In this document: positions 37,754-47,496 of the stretch, piece by piece
Layout of the letters: each line of letters starts with the position of its first letter
Position numbering within the stretch: position 1 is the stretch's first letter
From: Hondaea fermentalgiana
Lineage: Eukaryota; Sar; Bigyra; Thraustochytrida; Thraustochytriidae
Direction: 5' to 3'
Assembly (NCBI GenBank): GCA_014084085.1
Contig: NPFB01000003.1
Coordinates: 256,586-320,585, forward strand
DNA length: 64,000 nucleotides
Notes under the pieces: model-generated
Seen by the model: the letters and a program-made list of their open reading frames with translations, nothing else
Told to the model about the DNA's origin: nothing
Database searches by the model: none
Position numbers and translations under genes: made by a program

Positions 37754-38944
37754 ATGGGGCGCATCTCCTCGGCACTGTCGAAGAGCGCATGGTGGTTCTT
37801 GCGCCACTCGATCCGGCACAAAACAGCCTCCTTTATTGTCGTCGAGAATGTCAAGGTGGGCATTGTCCTGAGACTCGCGCAACTAGCAGTCTTTCTATAC
37901 ATGTCGTGGTCGCTGTTGGGAAACAAATCGTACTTTCGGTACGAAGTGCCGTATGGCCATGCCAACGTTTGGATGACGGGCTTTGACAACCCATCTGACG
38001 GTTATCCCCTTTATTGCGACAACGATCAGTATGATTATTACTATAGCGACGATTTCGTGTACGTGAACAACAGCTGCCGTGAGTTCGCTCTTGGCGAGGC
38101 GATGGAAAAGCTCCCGGATGGTGGCATTTTTCTTCTCACGTACGTGCAAGAATCATGGCTTGACTACAAAGGTTGCGATGCAGCATCTCAGGTTTGTGAG
38201 AGCAAAAACACGAGATCCGCCAATTACTTTGTACCCGCAAACGATGGTGCTGTCATTTGGTTCGACCATGTGCTGACAACGTCGTTCTTAAGTACAAAAG
38301 ATGCTGCTCTCGAAATGCTGGATAAGGATGGAAACAGTATTGCAGAGTTCGCCGCTGGGGAGCCAGTTCGTTTGACTCTCGTCGAGGCATTGCAAGCCGC
38401 CGGTATCGACGGTCTTGACACGGAGAACGACCAGGCTTCAATCGAGGGCTCCAGAGGCTTTGCGCCTTTCCGTCTCACTGGTGTGAAGCTAAATTTCCAT
38501 ATTACCTACCACAATCTACACACATGGTCAGGCGAAGAAATTATCGGGACTCTCGAGGTTCAGCTTGTGAATACCGGCTGGGGCGGTACGGGGCCAAGAA
38601 TAGACTTTGTACACGAAAATTTTGACGCGGAGACGGGGCTTCGCGACTTTCAGGCGCGCGATCGATATGGCTATGGTCTTTTTGCCAGAATAGACTTTTC
38701 AGGCGAGATTGGCCAGCCCGACTTTGTGACAGCAATTAATGCTATTGTTACGTACAGTGTTATGTTCGCATTGGCCGGTCTTGTTGCAGATTTTGCCGCG
38801 GAAATGACGCCTGAAGTCGCAGCGAAGTTCCGAGATCGAAAACGTGCGCCTCTCGACCGAACGCCACCCCGACCACCAAATGGCCAAGGATGGGCGAAGG
38901 CTTCCATTCTCCCCGAGCCTGCGCCAACAAGACAAGGTGAGTAA
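37754..38944 (+). CDS. P2X-like: P2X-receptor-like ligand-gated cation channel
   Basis: A 396-residue protein with two membrane helices and a large middle ectodomain, the P2X layout. TM1 (about 36-56) is preceded by ENVKVGIVLRLAQLAV, matching the conserved (K)VGxxxRxxQL entry of P2X TM1, and followed by NKSYFRYEVPYG, very similar to amoebal P2X. The ectodomain has four cysteines (88, 108, 141, 148), the VIWFDHVLTTS block and TGVKLNFHITYHNLHTWS, again typical of protist P2X. RDRYGYGLFARIDFSGEIG precedes TM2 (about 326-347). The ATP-contacting lysines of P2X receptors are not conserved: the TKVKG position reads NVWMTG and the later lysine position reads arginine. It may be gated by another ligand or act in intracellular (contractile-vacuole-like) membranes as amoebal P2X does. 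A strong splice donor just before the stop may add exon 2 (see 38937). Confidence 0.75.
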   Translation: MGRISSALSKSAWWFLRHSIRHKTASFIVVENVKVGIVLRLAQLAVFLYMSWSLLGNKSYFRYEVPYGHANVWMTGFDNPSDGYPLYCDNDQYDYYYSDDFVYVNNSCREFALGEAMEKLPDGGIFLLTYVQESWLDYKGCDAASQVCESKNTRSANYFVPANDGAVIWFDHVLTTSFLSTKDAALEMLDKDGNSIAEFAAGEPVRLTLVEALQAAGIDGLDTENDQASIEGSRGFAPFRLTGVKLNFHITYHNLHTWSGEEIIGTLEVQLVNTGWGGTGPRIDFVHENFDAETGLRDFQARDRYGYGLFARIDFSGEIGQPDFVTAINAIVTYSVMFALAGLVADFAAEMTPEVAAKFRDRKRAPLDRTPPRPPNGQGWAKASILPEPAPTRQGE

Positions 38945-38970
38945 GGCCATTTTAATCATTTTCACTTTAG
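38937..38970 (+). other. Possible 34-base intron at the 3' end of the P2X-like gene
   Basis: AAG|GTGAGTAAG at 38937 is a perfect donor, and CACTTTAG ends at 38970. Removing 34 bases keeps the frame and replaces the last two residues by 24 residues ending at a TGA at 39042-39044. The intron would be extremely short, so the unspliced stop at 38942-38944 remains possible. Confidence 0.35.
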
Positions 38971-39044
38971 AAAAGGTCCAGATGGTGCTAAATCCACGTT
39001 CAGACTCGTCTCAAAACGAGCCTTCAAATGAAATTTCCGAATGA

Positions 39045-39581
39045 CCCTTTTGGAATAAGCCTTGAAATGAATATTCGCGCTCATTTCTGAGCAAAGTCTC
39101 GGACTTCCAATTGGGTGCGATTTCCTAAAAAAAGAAAAGAAACAGCCACTAGCCAGCCTTCAGCAATTTTGTTGCGCTACTTTTAGGTTCTCAAGGTCGG
39201 ACGCGAACTCAAGTGAAGCCGTGACCTCAAGGGATAAAAATAAATGGTAGCATGAATCCTTGAGTACAAAATCACGTGAGCAATGTTTTCCTTTGTTCCT
39301 TCTTTCTTTTTACAAAAAGATGCCAAGGCAATTGTGAGGAGGATGTCGGAGAGAAACATCTCACCATTCGGAATGGCTCCTTGGACACAACATCGAAAGA
39401 AATGTTTCGCAAGCTGGGCTAGTTCATTTAAAAGAAAGGGCTGGCTTGTCAGCGAAGCCATGTGGCCACTAAGCCCCCTTTCAACTTGCCAGCAAGCCAG
39501 CCAGCTAGTCAGCCGGCTGGCTTGCCACCCAGCTTGCCACCCAGTCAGTTGATCTGCCAGGCACATTCGCCTTTGACTAAA
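39045..39581. other. Intergenic region downstream of the P2X-like gene
   Basis: Contains a degenerate GCCAGC/GGCTTGCC tract at about 39480-39555 that is shared in style with other intergenic regions of the window. No gene with recognisable features. Confidence 0.4.
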
Positions 39582-40067
39582 TCAATTTGGGCGCGATATC
39601 AGCTCCTGCTCGAGCACGACGAGGTTTGAGTGGAGTTTGCGACGCTGAGACTCTTTCGTTTTGACTTGTTCGTCGAGCTCGGTGAGCTTTTGATTGAGCT
39701 CGGGCCCCTCCATGTTCTTGCTGCCCACAAGCAAACTTAGGCCCGTGGCACCAGTTCGCTCGAGCTCGCTTTCGAGCTTGCGTATCTCGCGCATCGCTTC
39801 GTGACCGAGCTGCGCTGCGTTCTTGCTCGAGGTATGACTGCGTCCGTGCGTTCAGGCGCACCACCACGCCACGCCGCGCGTTAGTTGGATGTTCAATATG
39901 TTTCTCTCACCGTTCGATGTCCGCGCCGCTCGCAAGGCAAGCCCGTGAAGGCCGTCGCGCGCGCGCTCTTCTCCTCTTGCTTACAGTGCTGCAAAGAAGG
40001 CTTCCCCGCTGGCCTCGACGCGCTGCAGCGCAGCGTCCAGCGCGGCCGCTTCGTCAAAGCCGCTCAT
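39582..40067 (-). CDS. Small two-exon coiled-coil protein
   Basis: Spliced gene: exon 1 40067-39985, intron 39984-39838, exon 2 39837-39582, giving 112 residues. The donor GTAAGC and acceptor ACGCAG, with a CTAAC branch-like site about 50 bases upstream of the acceptor, join the codon CT|T in frame. The product starts MSGFDEAAALDAALQRVE and continues into a helical segment with MREIRKLESELE and KLTELDEQVKTKESQRRKL. It is a small coiled-coil protein of unknown family, of the size of tethering or Mediator-type small subunits. Upstream in-frame ATGs at 40151 and 40223 would add 28 or 52 Pro/Ser-containing residues. The intron is the best-supported one in the window. Confidence 0.6.
39838..39984 (-). 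other. Intron of the small coiled-coil gene (147 bases)
   Basis: GT-AG intron on the minus strand with donor GTAAGC at 39984-39979 and acceptor GCAG ending at 39838. A CTAAC sequence upstream of the acceptor fits a branch point. Splicing fuses two open frames that otherwise end abruptly. Confidence 0.6.
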
Positions 40068-40301
40068 CTTCTGCCTGCGTGCCCAAGAATCGTGTTTAGA
40101 TTCGCCTTTCAAGCTGCCAGCTGAGGGGGAGGGAGGGGGGCCAGAAGGCATGACGATGGCTACTTGGACTATACCAGTTTGCAAGCTGAGGCCCAAGTCG
40201 GCGCTCAGACCGAAGCGCGGCATGGTCAAGTACTTTCAAGAGGATTAGTTACATCGAGGACAAAAAAGTCCGTGCATTCCCGAGAATCTCAGGCTGACGT
40301 C

Positions 40302-40451
40302 ATGGACGTACTTGACCGGAAGCGCATTCTCGAGCGCTATCGCGGACAAAGCATTACGCCTTTGCGTTCTCAATCTCAAACTCCTCACGATGATGGTGCC
40401 ACGAGCCCACGTTCTGCTCGCTTACAAAGCAGTGCAGAATACAATAAATGA
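40302..40451 (+). CDS. Possible short ORF (49 residues) upstream of the next plus-strand gene
   Basis: ATG at 40302 opens a 49-residue frame beginning MDVLDRKRILERYRGQS, which has balanced, protein-like composition. It is in the same frame as the following gene but separated by stops, so it may be a first exon joined by an intron I could not place, an upstream ORF, or chance. Low confidence. Confidence 0.25.
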   Translation: MDVLDRKRILERYRGQSITPLRSQSQTPHDDGATSPRSARLQSSAEYNK

Positions 40452-40628
40452 CAAGAACACACATAGATCCGGTATACTCGGTGTCACTGCACCGTGGCAT
40501 TCTCTTTGTCTCGAATGATAATCGTGAACAACTCGAGGGAGGGAGCTGCCATTTCTCGATTTCGCCCGCGCGAAGTCGATGCAAAAGAACAATCGAAGCA
40601 ACGCGCGACGCACGTGGCAGTCGCGACC

Positions 40629-41240
40629 ATGGGGAAGAAAATGACGGCCATGGGCCAGACGATGAAGGCCTCGCACTGGTCATTCGCCGAACCCTCCTCG
40701 CAGCGAGGCACACGGGGAGACGCCACATGGTCGACCACCGCAGACTCGTTCTTTCAGGGGATGCAAAACACGAGCCGCGCGCGACCCATACCTCATTCTG
40801 ACAACTATGCACCGCCGCGCGGGGCGCCGCGATATGAGAGCGAGACCATGCAAGAAATTAGTAGAGAACACTCAGTTATGGCAACATCCTTTGAGCGTCG
40901 ACCCGCGGCCTTTGACCGGATTTCGGCGTGCAAAACCAACTATGACCTCGCCGCTGGAGACACGGTGTCGGCGCGAACGCGATTCTCCACCACCACATCA
41001 GGAGCTCTTGTGCAGCCGAGTAGAGAGTATTTCGGGTCAGCGCGAGCTCGGGCGAATCAGCAACTCAACGCGACGCGAGGAGACCTGGGGTACAACTTTA
41101 GGGGTGTCTGTTTCGATGGCCAAACCGTCCCCAAGCACCATGTTGGTGACAAGAAATGTTTTGATCGCCCGCCACCCGCAGACCCTCCAGGCCGTTTGTA
41201 CAATATTGTTACGGGCAAGTTCGATCCTGCTGCATCATGA
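40629..41240 (+). CDS. Unknown protein rich in Arg, Ser, Tyr and Pro
   Basis: A 203-residue protein from the ATG at 40629, which sits in an ideal context (ACCATGG). The frame is open to about 40494 without losing composition; an ATG at 40515 would add 38 residues. No domain is recognised. Short aromatic/Arg patches (SREYFGSARARANQQ, GDLGYNFRGV, GRLYNIVTGKFDP) without hydrophobic core helices are reminiscent of extended microtubule-associated or ciliary doublet proteins, but this is speculation. It converges with the R3H gene over about 240 bases containing a GA repeat. Confidence 0.6.
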   Translation: MGKKMTAMGQTMKASHWSFAEPSSQRGTRGDATWSTTADSFFQGMQNTSRARPIPHSDNYAPPRGAPRYESETMQEISREHSVMATSFERRPAAFDRISACKTNYDLAAGDTVSARTRFSTTTSGALVQPSREYFGSARARANQQLNATRGDLGYNFRGVCFDGQTVPKHHVGDKKCFDRPPPADPPGRLYNIVTGKFDPAAS

Positions 41241-41338
41241 AGAAGTAAAATCGCTCCCACACGCATGCAATGTTTGGAGTGAAGTGTGATGTTTCCTGCA
41301 AAATATTCGATTCAACGTGGCTCCGAATTATCGTGTGC

Positions 41339-41341
<3 letters not shown>

Positions 41342-41381
<40 letters not shown>
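41342..41381. repeat. (GA)20 dinucleotide microsatellite
   Basis: Pure GA tract of about 40 bases between two convergent genes. Confidence 0.95.
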
Positions 41382-41386
<5 letters not shown>

Positions 41387-41482
41387 CAAATGAGCAGATA
41401 CAACTTCACCCACATATTGTAAGCAATCTAGACCTAGATTTGACAGACTCGAATTTTGCTTTTACTGGCTGCATTGGTTCAT

Positions 41483-42784
41483 TCACGCATCGTGGACGGG
41501 CAGTGTTGCCAGGTACGGAACGAGCCGAATGACTTTCTCACCAAACAAAAGGTTCTGCACGTCTTCCGGCCGTGAGCTCGTCTCGACGGTCGCCCAGCCG
41601 AGCATGCTGGAATCCTTGCTTGGTCGCGAGATACGAAGAACTCTCGCCCCCGTAGTGGGTTCTGTAGCGGATTGAGAGACCAGCCCATGGAACTGACAAA
41701 GTCCATGCGTCAACAAACGATGCAAGCCCGTCTTGAAGGCAAATTCGATCGCAACACGCTTGACTTCGGGGGTTTCCTCGCCCTCCGCGTGCGGAGACCT
41801 TGGCGTTCCGCACAGGCTAAGCTTGCGCGTGAGTGCTTTGCGCAAAGGCTCCGGAGCACGAGCCTGCAAATCGTGAGCACAAGGATCTTCAATGACCTCG
41901 ATGAGAAAGTCTTCGAGAGCATTCAAGAAGGCGTTAAAAGGGGGCCGCCTTCCTCGGGTTTGCAGATGCGACTTGAGATTCTTGTCGACGCGAGCAAGCA
42001 TCGACTCGGCCGATCGGGGCGTCAGCTGCGCACGCTGCTTTGCGCTGAGCCTTTCACTAGCCACGTTGGCGCCGCCTCGAACAAAGCCATCCTCACAATC
42101 CAGAAAAGCGCGTCGCATTTCATCCGTGAAACCATCAAAGACAGAAATGTATTCTTGCTCGAAAATGAGACGTGACGCCCGCGTCACATCAAACTCATCG
42201 AGATCAGGAAAGTATGCCGCTAGATTCCCGTGTGGAACGGACGAACCTGGCTCCATAAACGCGCCTCGTTCTTCAGTAGAAGAAAAGGGGTCGAGCGAGA
42301 GCGGTCCGGCGCCCGCACGACGGTCATTGGCCCAGCGACGCTCCTTGCGTCTGCTTAGATTTTTACGCGAGGTGCTGCGCTGCTCGCTGGCGATGGCAGA
42401 CACGTTTTGCACAGCAGCAGGTCGTTCCTGAGGCCGCGAGCGGGGTCTGCTACGCCCTTGGGAACGCGGGCGCAGGGGCGAAAAGGCTACCGAAGCGCCG
42501 GCCAACTCTCCCACAGGCGGAGGCGACAGAGGCGAGGCTTCCGATGGCACGCCCGCAATGGGCACTCCGTCTGCCGGGGCCTCGGACGCAGTAGCTGACA
42601 ACGCCGCTGCCGCTGCTGCCTCCTGCGCGCCGCTGCCGCTGCTGCCGCCGCCGTCGCCTCCGAAAGATTCCGTCAGATTTGTCGCCGCGAGCGCCTGGGC
42701 CATGTCCTCCAAGATGCGCTCCGCATCGTCCACCTCTCGCGCGGCAGGCTCTAGCCGCACGCGCCGCACGCGATCATCCTCCAT
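41483..42784 (-). CDS. R3H-domain protein (R3HDM4-like)
   Basis: A 433-residue protein. The N-terminal 160 residues are disordered and Ala/Ser/Pro/Arg-rich. Residues about 165-235 (DPFSSTEERGAF, YISVFDGFTDEMRRAFLDC) fit the R3H-associated N-terminal region. Residues about 280-390 end in an R3H-like fold whose core HRLLTHGLCQFHGLVSQS carries the R-x-x-x-H motif (Arg356, His360). R3H domains bind single-stranded nucleic acid. The combination recalls the R3HDM4 family, whose role is poorly known. An upstream in-frame ATG at 43111 would add 109 residues that look like translated leader, so 42784 was preferred. Confidence 0.6.
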   Translation of the reverse strand: MEDDRVRRVRLEPAAREVDDAERILEDMAQALAATNLTESFGGDGGGSSGSGAQEAAAAAALSATASEAPADGVPIAGVPSEASPLSPPPVGELAGASVAFSPLRPRSQGRSRPRSRPQERPAAVQNVSAIASEQRSTSRKNLSRRKERRWANDRRAGAGPLSLDPFSSTEERGAFMEPGSSVPHGNLAAYFPDLDEFDVTRASRLIFEQEYISVFDGFTDEMRRAFLDCEDGFVRGGANVASERLSAKQRAQLTPRSAESMLARVDKNLKSHLQTRGRRPPFNAFLNALEDFLIEVIEDPCAHDLQARAPEPLRKALTRKLSLCGTPRSPHAEGEETPEVKRVAIEFAFKTGLHRLLTHGLCQFHGLVSQSATEPTTGARVLRISRPSKDSSMLGWATVETSSRPEDVQNLLFGEKVIRLVPYLATLPVHDA

Positions 42785-43185
42785 GCTTCTTGCCTCCGAT
42801 TCGCGCGACCGCCCCGCCCCGCCTCGACACGCCTTCGCGGCCGACAGAGATTTCCTTTTCCACTCTGCCGCATCGTCATCCCGACGCCAAACCAAACTTC
42901 CCAAGGACAAGAGGTCGACAAGAGGGGGAAGAAGGAGGACCTTTCCGCGATCTTGCGATGACGATTCCGCGCAATGCAATGCGAAGAATGAAATCGACAG
43001 CGAGGGAAGAAGGGTTGCGTGCGTGTGACGGAAAGGACGCTCTAGGCCTGCTTGCGAGGTTTGGTAGCGCGCAAGGCGACGGCGCAAGGGAGCAAAAGGT
43101 TTCGGCTTCATCCGATGCGCCGCCTTGGCGGCCTGGCCCTTGCTAATTTATCAAATAAAGAAAACAAGGTGAAAGACATCATTTT
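42785..43185. other. Intergenic region between R3H gene and Doa10
   Basis: Promoter and leader of the R3H gene; just beyond lies the stop of the Doa10 gene on the same strand. No independent gene seen. Confidence 0.45.
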
Positions 43186-46100
43186 TTAGCGATTCTGCAG
43201 CTGACGGCCGACCATATAGCGACGATCCCGCACACGATCGTGCAGAATGTCCGCGTACGAAGCGAGGGCTTTCGCCATGTCGAAGAGGAAGAGCATAACT
43301 GCAAACGTAGGGTAACTATAGCGCTTGGTTGCTTCTGCGGAGACAGGGTCAAGCTCCAATCCGTGCTGAAGAAGACACGTTGCGACATAAGGAACACAGA
43401 GCCGTAAGAGGATGGCGTCCAACATTGGGACGGCCACATTTAAGAGCGTCCAGCGCAGATTGATTCCGTATCCTCCGTCGTACTGGACGCGCTCGAGGCG
43501 GTCCGCCCAAACATCGCCTCCTAGAACGCCCAAGAGCACGAGACGAGTCCACGCCTTGAGTACCGCAAGACCAAGAGCCCACTTCTGAAAGACAAGACCA
43601 ACCGGGGTTCGGTCCACAGGCACGTAGATTGGATCGAGAACAACAAACTCGAAGACTGATCCGGCCAAAACCGGCAAAATCATGCCAAAGACGGTGAGTG
43701 CGACGCACCATTTGAGCCCAAGTCGCAACCAGAGAAAGCATAGGCGCAGTGCTCGTCGCCACCCACCATCCTTGCCAAAGACGGCCGTGAAAAACCATCG
43801 CGATAACGTAAAAATGAACCACAGTATCGCAAAACCGCCTCCCCAGTGATAGACATCGTGCTTTAAGGGATCGCCCAAAAGAGCAAAGGCCCCACGCCCC
43901 GCAACAAGAGGTAGCACCAGCGCAATAAATGAAGCCAAAACCGCCGCAAGCACGGCCATGATGCCAAGCACGCGCAAGCGCGGCGTCAGCAGGCGCGGTT
44001 CGTGACGCAAGACGCAGAATTGGCCCGTCGAAGCATTCTCTACGTGGCGTGCTTGGAAGCAAATGCGAGCCAGCTCCGCTTTGCTGCCCGCGTCGGGTTC
44101 CAATAATAATTGCGAGTTCAGGTCGAGCTCCAAGCTTCGGCCATTCTCGCCGCTCACACGAGCATTACGAATTGCCAGCACCGGCGCCAGATTGCTGTCG
44201 CGCCAAATGGCAATTATCCGCCGCAACGCCAGCACAGTTGATACAGACTCACCGCCTGCCCACTTGGTGCCAAAGCCTGCGGGCATGAGCCGCACGAGCT
44301 CGTCGATGAGCACTGGCGACTCTTGCAGGGCCTCGCGCATGCCGCGCAACAAACGAACAACGCGTTTCGACGGACATCGACTCAGATCCTCGTCGTCGCG
44401 GACGATGCCCTCCATTGCGCGCGCGCAGATTGCCCGCACTCGATCTGCATTAACCTCATCGCTCAATGCGCACATATCGTCGACCAAGCCAAGAACCTTG
44501 CCGAGCAAATCTTCATCAGGGACACCACCTTCGACCTTTTGTATCGCCCGTTGCGCCTCGGCGCTTAAAAAGACCGGCACGCAGTAGCCATGCACATCTG
44601 TCACAGAGAAAAGGAAAAGAGGCGGGAGCTTATCATCTGTGTCGAGACCGCCGCCACCCTGCAGCGGGGCAGCATTGCGCAGTACCTGCGGCGCGAATTT
44701 TGTCCATGCCGTGGCATGGCAGACGATGCCGAGAAAATCGACTTCACTCCCCGGAACATTGCGCGAGAGAAGCTGCAGTGACCGAATGGCTCCGGGAAGC
44801 TTTTCGCGGGCTGAACGTGAGCTGCCGCGCAGTCCACTTCCGCGATCGCCTTCGCCATGTATTCCTGGCGTTGCTTCGGCAACTTTGGACGCCTCATGTC
44901 CATCCCCATTCTCACCCGGAGCAGGACAGTCATTGGCATTGGCGCCAGGCGTTGCTGGCTGTAGGGGTCCTTCGCGCTGAGCCCCGCGCAAACCATGCGC
45001 AGGATCGACATAGACAAACCCCGAACGCATGTGCTGCAGCATTGGTTTGAGCACATAGCCATGAAGATCGAGTGGGTACGTGAGCATAACGGCGACCTGG
45101 CGCGATGCCTGAAGTAACAAACGATTTAGATCGAGACGCTCAATCACGTAAGGGAGCGAATGAAAGAGAAACATGTCAAGGGGCAGCTGTGCATCGGCAA
45201 AGGGCTGTTTGAAAGATCCAATGCGGATGGGCAAAATTGAGGGTGCCAAGACCTTGATGAGATGAATTGGGATCATCAAGAGGACCAGGACCGCAGGAAA
45301 GCTCCACAATACCACCGTGATAAAATAAGAAAGGCATTCTTCAAGGGTGTGTGAGACGAGATCGAGTCGTGCAACATCGCCCGTGTCGGGACCGGCGACA
45401 GGGGCCTGGTCCATGCACTCCGCAAACATGTCATCGTCCTGGACTTCCTCTGCGCCTTGTGTCTGCGCGTAGTCGGTCTGGTCCGAGACGATGCGCGAGG
45501 TGACGAGGGCAATTCGTTCCTGCCACAGTCGATTTTGCTCCTCAATCTCGCGGCGATGACGGTCAATCATGGGTCCAAAAATGCCCATTTCGATATTTTT
45601 CGTGGCGTCATACCATCCCTCAAAGAATCGCACCTTGAAGCGCGGGTGAACAATTTGCCGGAAAGCCCAGATCACGGCAGACCAATTCGCAATGAGCACG
45701 CTTCCAATGGCCCAGTGGATAAAGGCGCACGTCTTGGGTGAGGATCCACAGAGCTCGGCGCGCGTCCAAAACACACTTGCAACGTCGCCCGAAACGCCCA
45801 TGGCTCCAATATGTACAATGCCGCCAACGAGAAGCTCGAGTACGAGAAGCTCCAGCAGCATGATGAGAGCAATGACAAACATGTCGCCGATTCCTCGGAG
45901 AACGGAAATCGCATACGACGCCACAATGCCGCGACCCGGCACCGCAGAGCGACCGGCCCAGATATCCCGGAGCTTGAGTACAAAGACATAGACCACAACA
46001 AGGAGAACGAATCCTACATATCCCAAGCTCAGCAGATACCCATGGCCAGGCATCTCGGCTCCCTCGCCATGGCCCGGGGTCATGCCCCACCGGATTTGAC

Positions 46101-47496
46101 ATTGGCGCACCGCCTCGAGCATCAAGAGGCCCACGGTGAGCGGGACAAATTGGAAAAAGAAAAGAAAGCCCGTATTGCCTAGCGAAACGAGAATCATTGT
46201 GTAAAGTCCACGACGAATCCCTCGCGTTCCACCTCGGAGACCTATGAGTGCATCCCAAGCCATGTCCTCATCTGCAGGAGCAGGACGAATGGGCGCGTCA
46301 TGCGCTACAACAGGAGCAAACTCGCCAACACCATCTGCATCAAAATCATGTGCGTCATCCTGCCAAGCTGCCACTTCAGCAGCATCTGCTGCTGCCGCTG
46401 CAGCAGCGATTGCTTCATCCGGGGCATGAGGAAAGTCTTGCACATCATCCGGCCTCGCGTCGTCGGCTGCTTCTCCTCCTTCACCAATATCCTCTATGAT
46501 GCGCAGATCGTCTGCTCCCTCATTGAGCAGGCCACGAAGGTTGAGATTCTGCCCCACGTGCTCTCGCAAGATACGGTTGCCCAGCTCCATGAGACGATTC
46601 TCCTCGCCGGCTGCTTCGATTTCTCCCACTAACTCATTGGCGTCCGCAGCTGCAGCCACGGCGCGCTCGACAACCCTATCGGCAAATTGAGCAATATTTC
46701 GATGATCCAAGTGCTGACGCTGTTCGCCATCTCGGACCTGGTCCTCTTCATTTGCCAGATCCTGCAACACCATGAGCACAAGGAAAGCCACCACAATCCA
46801 GGCCGAGCGAATAATGCCGAATACACATTGGCGCAAGACAACGTCCACACTCCAGTCCGTAAAGACGGACCAGGCTTCTGCGCGCGTGCGCGCTAAAGAT
46901 AGCCAATGGATGCGGTCGGTAAAGACCGGAAAGATAACAGCCCAGATGATCGCCACGGCAATCGCCTGAATAAGAAGTGGAATGTAACCCATCGAGAGTT
47001 GTAGAGTGCCAATCAGCACTTCAAGTGATGACAGGCGCTGTGGCGTGTTGTCATGATAGACTGACTTGAATTCGAATTCGGTAAGGCAAAGTTCACACGA
47101 CCTCTTGTGCGAAATTTTGAGCCATTGAACGAGACAGTCCTCATGCACGAAGCGTATTGATCCCTTGCACTTGCAAGGATAGTAGAGGGGCCCGGCCTCC
47201 TCGCCGCAGCGACATACCCTGCAGAGTGCTTCTTCGTCCTTGCTCGAGGAGCTCGAGACGACCGAGTGCGAGGAAGGCCGCCTTCTTGCAAGGCCAAGCG
47301 CGGCTTCGGCACTCGCGGCTGCGGCTGCGGCGGCTGTTGCAGCAGCTGCCGCTCCTGCTCTGGCCATTTCCGAGGCCATCGTTCCGGCGCCATCTACTGC
47401 TCCCAAAGCATCGGCCCGTCCCTCCCCTCCTCCGCCTTCAGGGGCGGCGGTGGCGGCGGCGACGGCAGCGTCGTCGTCGTCTGCATTCTCGCGCAT
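43186..47496 (-). CDS. DOA10/MARCH6-like: Doa10/MARCH6-type RING-CH E3 ubiquitin ligase
   Basis: A 1,436-residue, strongly hydrophobic multi-pass protein. After an Ala-rich N-terminus, a RING-CH (C4HC3) domain spans about residues 92-137, with cysteines 92, 95, 108 and 110, histidine 118, and cysteines 121, 134 and 137, and the typical VHEDCLVQWLKISHKRSCELC sequence. Many membrane segments follow through the protein, including the central TD-like region and a long cytosolic loop with acidic and Ala-rich segments. The domain order (RING-CH first, then more than ten TM helices) fits Doa10/MARCH6/TEB4, an ER-membrane E3 that ubiquitinates misfolded and short-lived proteins for ERAD (family knowledge). 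The ATG at 47496 is the first methionine; the C-terminus ends in a hydrophobic stretch followed by a basic tail. It is divergent from the A49 gene. Confidence 0.93.
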   Translation of the reverse strand: MRENADDDDAAVAAATAAPEGGGGEGRADALGAVDGAGTMASEMARAGAAAAATAAAAAAASAEAALGLARRRPSSHSVVSSSSSKDEEALCRVCRCGEEAGPLYYPCKCKGSIRFVHEDCLVQWLKISHKRSCELCLTEFEFKSVYHDNTPQRLSSLEVLIGTLQLSMGYIPLLIQAIAVAIIWAVIFPVFTDRIHWLSLARTRAEAWSVFTDWSVDVVLRQCVFGIIRSAWIVVAFLVLMVLQDLANEEDQVRDGEQRQHLDHRNIAQFADRVVERAVAAAADANELVGEIEAAGEENRLMELGNRILREHVGQNLNLRGLLNEGADDLRIIEDIGEGGEAADDARPDDVQDFPHAPDEAIAAAAAAADAAEVAAWQDDAHDFDADGVGEFAPVVAHDAPIRPAPADEDMAWDALIGLRGGTRGIRRGLYTMILVSLGNTGFLFFFQFVPLTVGLLMLEAVRQCQIRWGMTPGHGEGAEMPGHGYLLSLGYVGFVLLVVVYVFVLKLRDIWAGRSAVPGRGIVASYAISVLRGIGDMFVIALIMLLELLVLELLVGGIVHIGAMGVSGDVASVFWTRAELCGSSPKTCAFIHWAIGSVLIANWSAVIWAFRQIVHPRFKVRFFEGWYDATKNIEMGIFGPMIDRHRREIEEQNRLWQERIALVTSRIVSDQTDYAQTQGAEEVQDDDMFAECMDQAPVAGPDTGDVARLDLVSHTLEECLSYFITVVLWSFPAVLVLLMIPIHLIKVLAPSILPIRIGSFKQPFADAQLPLDMFLFHSLPYVIERLDLNRLLLQASRQVAVMLTYPLDLHGYVLKPMLQHMRSGFVYVDPAHGLRGAQREGPLQPATPGANANDCPAPGENGDGHEASKVAEATPGIHGEGDRGSGLRGSSRSAREKLPGAIRSLQLLSRNVPGSEVDFLGIVCHATAWTKFAPQVLRNAAPLQGGGGLDTDDKLPPLFLFSVTDVHGYCVPVFLSAEAQRAIQKVEGGVPDEDLLGKVLGLVDDMCALSDEVNADRVRAICARAMEGIVRDDEDLSRCPSKRVVRLLRGMREALQESPVLIDELVRLMPAGFGTKWAGGESVSTVLALRRIIAIWRDSNLAPVLAIRNARVSGENGRSLELDLNSQLLLEPDAGSKAELARICFQARHVENASTGQFCVLRHEPRLLTPRLRVLGIMAVLAAVLASFIALVLPLVAGRGAFALLGDPLKHDVYHWGGGFAILWFIFTLSRWFFTAVFGKDGGWRRALRLCFLWLRLGLKWCVALTVFGMILPVLAGSVFEFVVLDPIYVPVDRTPVGLVFQKWALGLAVLKAWTRLVLLGVLGGDVWADRLERVQYDGGYGINLRWTLLNVAVPMLDAILLRLCVPYVATCLLQHGLELDPVSAEATKRYSYPTFAVMLFLFDMAKALASYADILHDRVRDRRYMVGRQLQNR

